Positions 57,922 to 64,000 of a DNA stretch of 64,000 nucleotides are shown here, piece after piece (position 1 is the stretch's first letter; each line of letters opens with the position of its first letter). The notes below the pieces were generated by a model, which had not been told where the DNA came from, made no database searches, and was given only the letters and a program-made list of their open reading frames with translations. The stretch lies in assembly GCF_001315985.1 (NCBI RefSeq), contig NZ_BBBI01000004.1, forward strand, positions 1-64,000, given 5' to 3'. Source of the DNA: Vulcanisaeta distributa JCM 11216 (GTDB taxonomy: Archaea > Thermoproteota > Thermoprotei > Thermoproteales > Thermocladiaceae). Position numbers and translations under genes: made by a program.

Positions 57922-59787
57922 ATGAGATTATTATTCATACATGCAGAGGACTTCTCATACCAGGTTAGGGATAAGGCCGTTGAAAACCCAGAACCATTAA
58001 CACCGGAACTTGAGAGAGGCTCCGCGAAGAATGCGCTTGTGGTGTTTATGAGCGTTGAGGAGAACGATACCGATGATCCTAATTACGTGGATTACGTGGC
58101 TGATGAGATACTGGACGTACTTAATAAGGTCAAGGCCTCGCAAGTAGTTCTCTACCCATACGCGCACCTAAGCCCCAACCTAGCCAAGCCGAGCAAGGCA
58201 TTGGGTGTGTTGCTTGCGGTTTACAATAAGTTGAGGGAGAAGTCGCCGGTCCCTGTGTCAAGGGCGCCCTTTGGTTACTACAAGGCATTTGACATTAAGT
58301 GCTATGGGCATCCCCTATCGGAATTAAGCAAGTCCCTTAGTCCAAACATAGCCAGTGCCCAGGCGGTGCAGCAGGTAGTCAGTAGGGACTATTACGTAGT
58401 GTTAACGCCGAATGGTGAGGAGTATGATGCAACGAAGTATTCATTTAAGCCGGGTGAGGATGACCTAAAGGCATTGGTTGAGAAGGAGGTTCTGAAGAGG
58501 GAGCTTGAGGGTGGTAAGGAGCCCAGGTACATTGATTACTGCCGTAAGTTCGGCTTTGAATGGGAGCCCATGAGTGACGTGGGCCACATGAGGTATGGAC
58601 CAGCGGCCACGCTGATGATGGAGCTCGTTGAGGATTACGCATGGAGGCTAGCCAATGAGCTTGGCATACCCGTGTTTAAGATTAGGGGGCACCAACATGT
58701 TTAGGCGCGGCGAGAGGGCAATTGATGAACATGCCAGGTTATTCAACGAGAGGATGTACACAATCGAGGGTGATAAGGACGAGATAATAATGAGGTACGC
58801 CGCCTGCTTCCAGCAATTCGCAATGATTAGGGATTGGGTGCTGAGCTATAGGGATATACCAATTGGCATGCTCGAGGTTGCCGATAGTTATAGGTATGAG
58901 CAACCTGGCGAGACAGTACTATGCTTTAGGCTCAGGAGGTTCTATATGCCGGACCTTCACATATTCACGAGGGACCTCAAGAACGCCATGGAGGTTGCCC
59001 TGAAGCTTCATGAAATAATATTTAGGGAGATTAGGAAGTTGGGTAGGGATTACGTGAGCCTGTACAACGTAACTAAGCAGTTCTATGATGAGCATAGGGA
59101 TTACCTAATCGAGTTAGCTAGGCGTGAGGGTAAGCCGATACTCGTCAGGATAATGCCGGAACAGAAGTATTACTGGGTCCTCAATGTTGAGTTCCACATA
59201 GTTGATGAGTTGAGGAGGCCGAGGGAGATAGCCACGTTCCAATTCGATGTTGGTAATGCCCAGAGGTTTGGTATTAAGTATAGGGATGAGAATGGGGGAG
59301 GTTAGGTACCCAGTGATTATACATACGGCGATAATAGGTAGCGTTGAGAGATACATATATGCGCTCCTCGACACTGCGGCAATCGCTGAGTCCAGGGGGT
59401 GAGGTTCCGAGGCTACCAACATGGGTATCGCCAATACAGGTTAGGGTGATACCAATTAGTAAGGAGCACCTAACCTTCGCAAATGACATTGCCTCGAAAC
59501 TTGAGGATAGGATGATTAGGGTTGACATTGATGATAGGTTTGACGAGACACTGTCAAAGAGGGTCAGGGATGCAGAGACCTTCTGGGTGCCCTTCATCGT
59601 GGTGGTTGGTGATAGGGAGGTTAAGACCGGTAAACTGAGCGTCAGGATTAGAGGTGCTCAGAAGCCCGTTGATATGAGCGTTGACGAACTCATCAGCAGG
59701 ATTGAGGAGGAGATCAAGGGCTATCCAAGGAGACCACTTACAATGCCTAAGTACCTAAGCATGAGACCTGCAAGCGTAATAACCTAG
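57922..59787 (+). CDS. thrS: Threonyl-tRNA synthetase, archaeal type, frameshifted
   Basis: About 621 residues corrected. N-terminal archaeal editing domain: LLFIHAEDFSYQVRDKAVEN, YPYAHLSPNLAKPSKALGVL, SRAPFGYYKAFDIKCYGHPL. Catalytic class II core: GTNMFRRGERAIDEHARLFN, AACFQQFAMIRDW (zinc Cys), DSYRYEQPGETVLCFRLRR (motif 2), PDLHIFTRD (zinc His), EFHIVDEL (zinc His). C-terminal anticodon domain: LPTWVSPIQVRVIPISKEHL. All three frame changes are G5 runs that read through as G4: 58685-58689, 59294-59298, 59395-59399. ATG 57922 is preferred to the preceding TTG. Confidence 0.93.
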
Positions 59788-59841
59788 TCTCAGTACTCTT
59801 CCCAATCATCACTCATCAGGCAGCAGCCCTTATCCTCACCA
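59788..59841 (-). ncRNA. C/D box guide sRNA
   Basis: Minus strand: C box GTGAGGA (59839-59833, one mismatch to RTGATGA), 13-base guide, D' CTGA (59819-59816), three-base spacer, C' GTGATGA (59812-59806, perfect), 12-base guide TTGGGAAGAGTA, D CTGA (59793-59790). Total about 50 nt, standard for archaeal C/D sRNAs. An AT-rich TATA-like GTTTAATTTT lies about 33 bases upstream of the C box. It fits exactly between the thrS stop and the next gene. Targets not identified. Confidence 0.72.
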
Positions 59842-59904
59842 ACTTAAACGGTTATAGGGAGGAAAATTAAACTTTTAATTTTAAAATGGGATCGTTATTA
59901 ATCA

Positions 59905-60579
59905 TCAGCCTGACACGCCGTACCAGGGAACCCACTTAGACCAAATTAGCGTGTGTTCAAACGTGGCGCTTATGCCTATGAAGAATGCCAGGATGCCGGA
60001 TAGTATTAGTAAGACCATGACAAGGACACCCACGTACTTACCCGCATTATTCCTAGGCAGCATGGCGCCTGGACTAATGAGCATGGCAAGCCCAAGCAGT
60101 ATGTACATGGCACTCGCGAATAAAGGCTCCGTGGTTAACCCATGTACCAGTATATCAACACCATAAACAATAACCGGTATGCTAAACAATGCTATGGGTA
60201 ACGCCAGGTACCTCAAGTCCGCACCTACGTACATGGCTAAGCCAAGCATTAATGTTACTAAGCCAAATATTGGCCAAGCGTCAGAAAAGACCAGGTTGTA
60301 CGAACTTGGAAGAGGCCAAGTCATTGTAGCCCAAAGACCGGTGATTAGTGCGTAGATTCCAACACTTATGAAAAAGATGCTTAAGCACTTATTTATATTA
60401 ATACAGGCAGTAACCCCCCCCTGAATTCTTTCCACAGTTTCTGCCCTAGATCCATCAGCGGCTATTCTAGGTCTCCTAATGAAGTTCATGAAGACGCCAT
60501 ACGCTGCGGTTATTAGTGTTATTCCAAGTATCATTAGCCAGATGTCCAGTGGATCCATAAAGAGACCTGCCATTCTCAA
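59905..60579 (-). CDS. Polytopic membrane protein (DUF981-like)
   Basis: 224 residues, intact, about six or seven spans (IWLMILGITLITAAYGVFMN, SIFFISVGIYALITGLWATM, AWPIFGLVTLMLGLAMYVGA, LALPIALFSIPVIVYGVDIL, ASAMYILLGLAMLISPGAML, GVLVMVLLILSGILAFFIGI). The ending KWVPWYGVSG and overall layout resemble archaeal DUF981 membrane proteins, a tentative family call. A C7 run at 60415 gives IQGGVT. Function unknown. Confidence 0.55.
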   Translation of the reverse strand: MRMAGLFMDPLDIWLMILGITLITAAYGVFMNFIRRPRIAADGSRAETVERIQGGVTACININKCLSIFFISVGIYALITGLWATMTWPLPSSYNLVFSDAWPIFGLVTLMLGLAMYVGADLRYLALPIALFSIPVIVYGVDILVHGLTTEPLFASAMYILLGLAMLISPGAMLPRNNAGKYVGVLVMVLLILSGILAFFIGISATFEHTLIWSKWVPWYGVSG

Positions 60580-60796
60580 TCACCAATCTCATTCACTTGA
60601 TTACAATATATAAACCAACATATGGATGCATTTAATGCACTTATTTTTACACTTAAAAATTCATTATTTATTATTACATTAATTAGCATGTAAATAAATA
60701 TTAATAATTATAAAAGCATTCAAATGAATTCTTCACTCAGCACTCCTTATTTAACAGCAAATTTATTTAATTTTCCAGGATTATTAAATATAGGCA

Positions 60797-61977
60797 ATGG
60801 TTAGATTTAGCGAATTACCGCCTGAATTCTGGAGAGAATTTAGGCTTTGGCGTAGTGTGGGTAATGAGCTTAATGGCTTGTCACCGCCTGGGAACTTCGT
60901 TGGTTCTATGAATTATCCCCACATTAATGTTGGCGCATTAATCAATGATGGTAGTATTGATGCATCAATACTTGACAACCCAGAGGAGTGGTTTAGGCAT
61001 GGTTTCGCACAGTGGGATATTGTTAAGCTTAGGTCTAGGATAGTACTTAGTAGGATTAAGGTCTCGGTTAGGTCATTCAATAATTCCATAGTTGATAAGA
61101 TTCAGGAGTTAAGCATTGGGCGTAACCCAGTTGATGTTGAGGTTAGGTTGAGGAGGTTAGTGCTTAGGGCGTTGGCTGATGATTACCACGCGCCGCTTGG
61201 TAATGTTGGTGAGTTAAGGGATTTGAGAATAACGTCTAATGTTAGCGCCGAGAGAATTGTTGAGAGGTTGGTAAATGATTATGATGTGGATGCTAGGACG
61301 CAGTCGTTGAATTATACCGTGGTTCAATACCTGTGTCCCGCATACAGCGTATCTTTGCAGTTGGGTTGTTGGGTGATAGGAGGTTTAGGAGGTTGGTTCC
61401 AACCAGGTGGTCTATAACGGCGGTTGACTCAATAATTGGTGGTCACCTTAGGGATAAGGTTATTGAGTATGACGAGGTTGGGCAGGTGGAGGTTCACGAG
61501 ATGGAGTACATGGGGGGGAATAGGTACTTTGTAATGCTTATGCCAGGTCCCTGGAGGTATGAACTCATTGAGTTGAAGATGCCCGGCTCGGTATGGAATA
61601 GGGGGGGCGGTAGCTCGCCCAGGGTATTCGTAGACTACGAGAGGACGAGAGGCATGAAGGGGGGGTATGCAGAGAGTACGGGTGGTGCGTTTTATGCAAT
61701 TAGGCTTGGTGTCCTTGAGTACCTCAATAGGGTTGGTAGGCAGGCATCGGCGATAGCGATTAGGGAGGTAACGCCGGAATATAAGGTTCCCGTCGGCATT
61801 TGGCAGGCGAGGGAGGCTGTTAGGAATGGCATGGGGGTTAATGTGAGGAGGTTTTCGGACGTTAATGAGGCGATTAATTACGTGAACGCTTCATTGCTAA
61901 CGGGGGGGAGTCTATGGCTTAATTACAGTCGACTGATTAGGGAATTTAGAAGTGACTTGGTTAAATTCCTCATTTAA
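60797..61977 (+). CDS. Nre DNA-repair protein (NreA-like), frameshifted
   Basis: Archaeal Nre family (DUF650/DUF651), linked in other archaea to DNA damage repair and PCNA binding. Landmarks: NYPHINVGALINDGSIDASI, SRIVLSRIKVSVRSFNNSIV, ADDYHAPLGNVGELRDLRIT, YDVDARTQSLNY; after a break near 61335, PVSRIQRIFAVGLLGDRRFR, LVPTRWSITAVDSIIGGHL, LMPGPWRYELIELKMPGSVW. About 393 residues corrected. G7 runs at 61513, 61602, 61660 and 61912 add Gly. Likely TATA ATTTATTTAA at 60761-60770. Close to herA, another repair gene. Confidence 0.82.
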
Positions 61978-62833
61978 TGAGTGATAGTGCCATACCGATT
62001 ATTAGGAAGACAGTCAGTACGGGCGAGCTCGCTTGAACATTTGCCAGAACACCTCTCTGCTGGGTTTAATTATGGCCTTAACGCTGTAGTAACTACTCCA
62101 GGCTGCCGTAATGAGTAGTATCACTAATCCAATGAGGTTCTTGAGTATGAGTATGTAGAGGAATAGCATGTATATATTCGAGAATACATTAAGTAGTGCC
62201 ACCATGATCATGCCCTTTCCTCACTCATCTCGAGAGGCAGCATCTTAATGCAGGTTCTTGAGTAGTCATCCTTGGCCCTAATCACTAGACTCCATATGTG
62301 CGCGGGTATCCATAGGTATATGGCCATGGATAGTAGGAAGCTTCAAGGTCCAGGGGGGGCCTCGCTATAGTCCACCCGGCCAGTAGAGCCGCATTACCAG
62401 CCACACCGCCAATTAGGATATTACTCCAGCTCCTGCACTTCAGGAGTACCGTATAGATTATTGCGTAGAGGAACCAGCCAAGCACTACGAAGATTGTGGG
62501 CCACAGGCCAAGCCACACGTATGATAGGGTGAAGCCAAGGATTGATAGGACCAGGGACTCAACTAATGCATTGCCTGGGCTCACCCGACCTGCGGGTATC
62601 GGCCTATTCCTAGTCCTACCCATTTTAGCATCAATATCCCTCTCATAGTACATGTTGAACACAGCAGAACCACCCGTGCTTAATAACCCAACAATGGTCA
62701 ATTCACCTATGTAGGTTACGCTTACGCTCGGCGCCGCCGCGAATATGTACCCAGCTATCGCGGCGAGTACAAGTAGCCAAATGACTCTGGGCTTCATTAA
62801 TACTACGTAGTCTTTAATCGCCACATTTGGCAA
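61970..62833 (-). CDS. ctaB: Protoheme IX farnesyltransferase (heme O synthase), frameshifted
   Basis: UbiA-family enzyme that farnesylates heme b for heme-copper oxidases. N-terminus DYVVLMKPRVIWLLVLAAIA; first Asp-rich motif NMYYERDIDAKMGRTRNRPI; YTVLLKCRSWSNILIGGVAG. Frame changes near 62340 (one base missing: LEAFLLSMAIYLWIPAHIWS), near 62213 (SEERA then MIMVALLNVFSN) and near 62030 (one G missing: WQMFKASSPVLTVFLIIGMA). About 287 residues corrected, nine spans, a normal size. G7 at 62352 gives RPPL. Its 3' end overlaps nre by eight bases. Implies an aerobic or microaerobic respiratory chain. Confidence 0.87.
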
Positions 62834-62962
62834 TGATTAATTATTACATTAAAAACTTTATTTCAAAATCCATGCTAAAGTAATTAAGGAATAACATGTT
62901 CAATTAATTTAACACAGACTTCGCCACTCCTTATTTTATTTAATAACAATAAAGCCTAGACA

Positions 62963-64000
62963 GTGCCCATTAGTAATGTGAGGATTGGTGTCGTAATTAA
63001 GGCACAAAGTCCCAGGGCTTTTTGGTTTAGGGTATTTGATAATGTTGAGGATAGGATAAACGTTGGCACATTCGTAACCCTGGATAATTACGAAAGTAGG
63101 GCCAATGGCCCAATACTCGCAAGGGTGACCAGGGTCATTAGGCATAATTACCTAGTGGATGATAGGGTCATCGCCCAGTTAGGTAGTGAGGACGTTATAA
63201 ACACCTTCAGGGACTACGGAATAGACATTCAATACATCGCACAATCAACCCTGGCCAGGGCATCGGTAATTGGTTATAGAGTTGGCACACGGTTCTCCAA
63301 GCCACTGAAGCCTCCAAAGCCCATGGACTTCGTATACCTACCAACAGAGAGCGAGTTAGGTAGGTTGCTTAGGCCTGATAATGATGGTGTTAGGCTGGTC
63401 ATTGGTAGTGTTAGGTCATTGTCGATACCCGCCGAGCTGGATGCCAATAAATTAGTGTCACATCACTGCGCGATATTAGCCGCCACGGGTGGTGGTAAAT
63501 CCTGGCTTGCCGGTGTTATTATTGAGGAATTGGCATTAAGGGTGGAAGTACCGATAATAATCATTGACCCACACGGTGAGTACTCGGCGATGCAGGTTCC
63601 CAAGTCCTTAAGTGATGATGCTAAGTACGTGGCCAGCCTTGTCAGGGTATACGTGCCGGGTAAGGTAGATACCGCAAGCCTTGATGACTATTTCAGGGCT
63701 AGGTTTGGCGTTGAGAGGAGGTATGTGAGGTTTGGTATTAATCCGAGGTCACTATCACTAAGGCTCATGGAGGGGGTTACTAGACCACTATTATGGACTC
63801 ACCGATGCCCAAAGGAGGATTCTTGAGGAGGCTTGGCAATACATGGGGGGGGTTGATAATGAATTAACGAGTATTGATGAATTTTTGAGTGATTTAGAGA
63901 AGAGTGGTAGTAAGGTTGTTAGAGGTTATGGTAATGAGCTGGCTCTATCTACATTACTGACCAAGGTTAAGATGCTCGTGGAGAATAGGCCATTCTTCAT
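62963..64000 (+). CDS. herA: HerA-type DNA translocase, partial at window end, frameshifted
   Basis: Hexameric ATPase that works with NurA in end resection. GTG start; N-terminal HAS-barrel region (IGVVIKAQSPRAFWFRVFDN, GTFVTLDNYES, NGPILARVTRVIRHNYLVDD), Walker A ILAATGGGKSWLAG, Walker B PIIIIDPHGEYSAM, then LDDYFRARFGVERRYVRFGI. The frame changes at the G5 run 63772-63776; as G4 it reads LMEGLLDHYYGLTDAQRRIL and stays open to base 64000 (NRPFF). A G8 at about 63845 gives YMGGVDN. The gene continues beyond the window. Confidence 0.88.

Noticed and set aside
59820-59832. D' guide of the sRNA at 59788 as a guide to the 16S 530 loop
   Set aside because: It matches CAGCAGCC of the bacterial 530 loop over only eight bases, and archaeal 16S has a different sequence there.
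1-64000. Wholesale gene decay (many pseudogenes)
   Set aside because: The broken genes include S5, L4, L15, SecY, PolB, TFB and ThrRS, which cannot all be lost. Each reads through to a full-length, family-conserved protein after one or a few run-length corrections, so decay is not supported.
1-64000. Programmed frameshifting at G/C runs
   Set aside because: Some archaea use programmed shifts, but here breaks occur at unrelated places in dozens of genes and also at sites without runs, with no slippery heptamer plus stimulatory structure in common.
1-64000. tRNA genes, rRNA genes, CRISPR arrays, insertion sequences, integrases
   Set aside because: I looked for T-loop GTTCRA motifs in folding context, regularly spaced repeats, and transposase or recombinase motifs, and found none that held up. 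A covariance search would be needed to exclude intron-containing tRNAs.

Overview
The window looks like chromosomal DNA of a hyperthermophilic or thermoacidophilic Thermoproteota (crenarchaeote) of the Thermoproteales type, closest in flavour to Vulcanisaeta or Caldivirga. Reasons: archaeal/eukaryal information machinery (TFB, RadA, RFC small subunit, family-B polymerase, DnaG, archaeal ribosomal proteins including L13e and L35Ae), an A-type ATP synthase subunit, archaeal SRP RNA, archaeal C/D box guide RNAs, and many genes starting about 25 bases downstream of a TATA box with no ribosome binding site (leaderless). No tRNA, rRNA, CRISPR array, insertion sequence or integrase was seen.

Layout. 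1-3.2 kb: minus-strand CobY, MobA-like, a membrane-anchored surface protein and an HDAC-family deacetylase. 3.2-7.7 kb: an RqcH/NFACT homologue, a Mut7-C domain protein, an AMMECR1 protein and a thioredoxin-fold protein. 7.7-12.1 kb: L35Ae (minus strand), A-ATPase subunit I, a CBS pair protein, a LysO-type exporter. 12.2-17 kb: RadA, a DRG-like GTPase, RFC small subunit, TFB. 17-24.8 kb: HIT protein, L13e, a degenerate HAD protein, UPF0201, PRPP synthetase, a TadC-like pilus membrane protein, a zinc ribbon, adenosine-specific kinase. 24.8-25.1 kb: SRP RNA. 25.4-27.8 kb: pilus ATPase and two pilin-like proteins. 27.9-34.8 kb: S5-L30-L15-SecY, then a SPOUT methyltransferase-L3-L4-L23. 35.3-40 kb: two tandem paralogues of unknown function, a C/D box guide RNA, protein disulfide oxidoreductase, XTP/dITP pyrophosphatase, a small zinc ribbon. 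40.1-46.5 kb: Lhr helicase, GlmU-like protein, CYTH protein, APC permease. 46.5-49.6 kb: an oxyanion-type (tungstate/molybdate-like) ABC importer. 49.7-60.6 kb: malic enzyme, UPF0147, Lrp regulator, PolB, DnaG, methionine aminopeptidase, cis-prenyltransferase, ThrRS, a second good C/D box RNA, a membrane protein. 60.8-64 kb: Nre repair protein, CtaB, HerA (cut by the window end).

The dominant oddity cuts across all of this. Runs of exactly seven G or C are everywhere (a little over 100 by eye). Where the family is known, they put one extra Gly or Pro into invariant motifs, as if G4/C4 had become G7/C7. Other runs are one or two bases too long and break the frame, and single bases are missing from short runs elsewhere. 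About 30 genes, many essential, are therefore split in this sequence but look intact when read through. I read this as run-length error in the consensus rather than gene decay, and I annotate whole genes across the breaks, giving the break positions.
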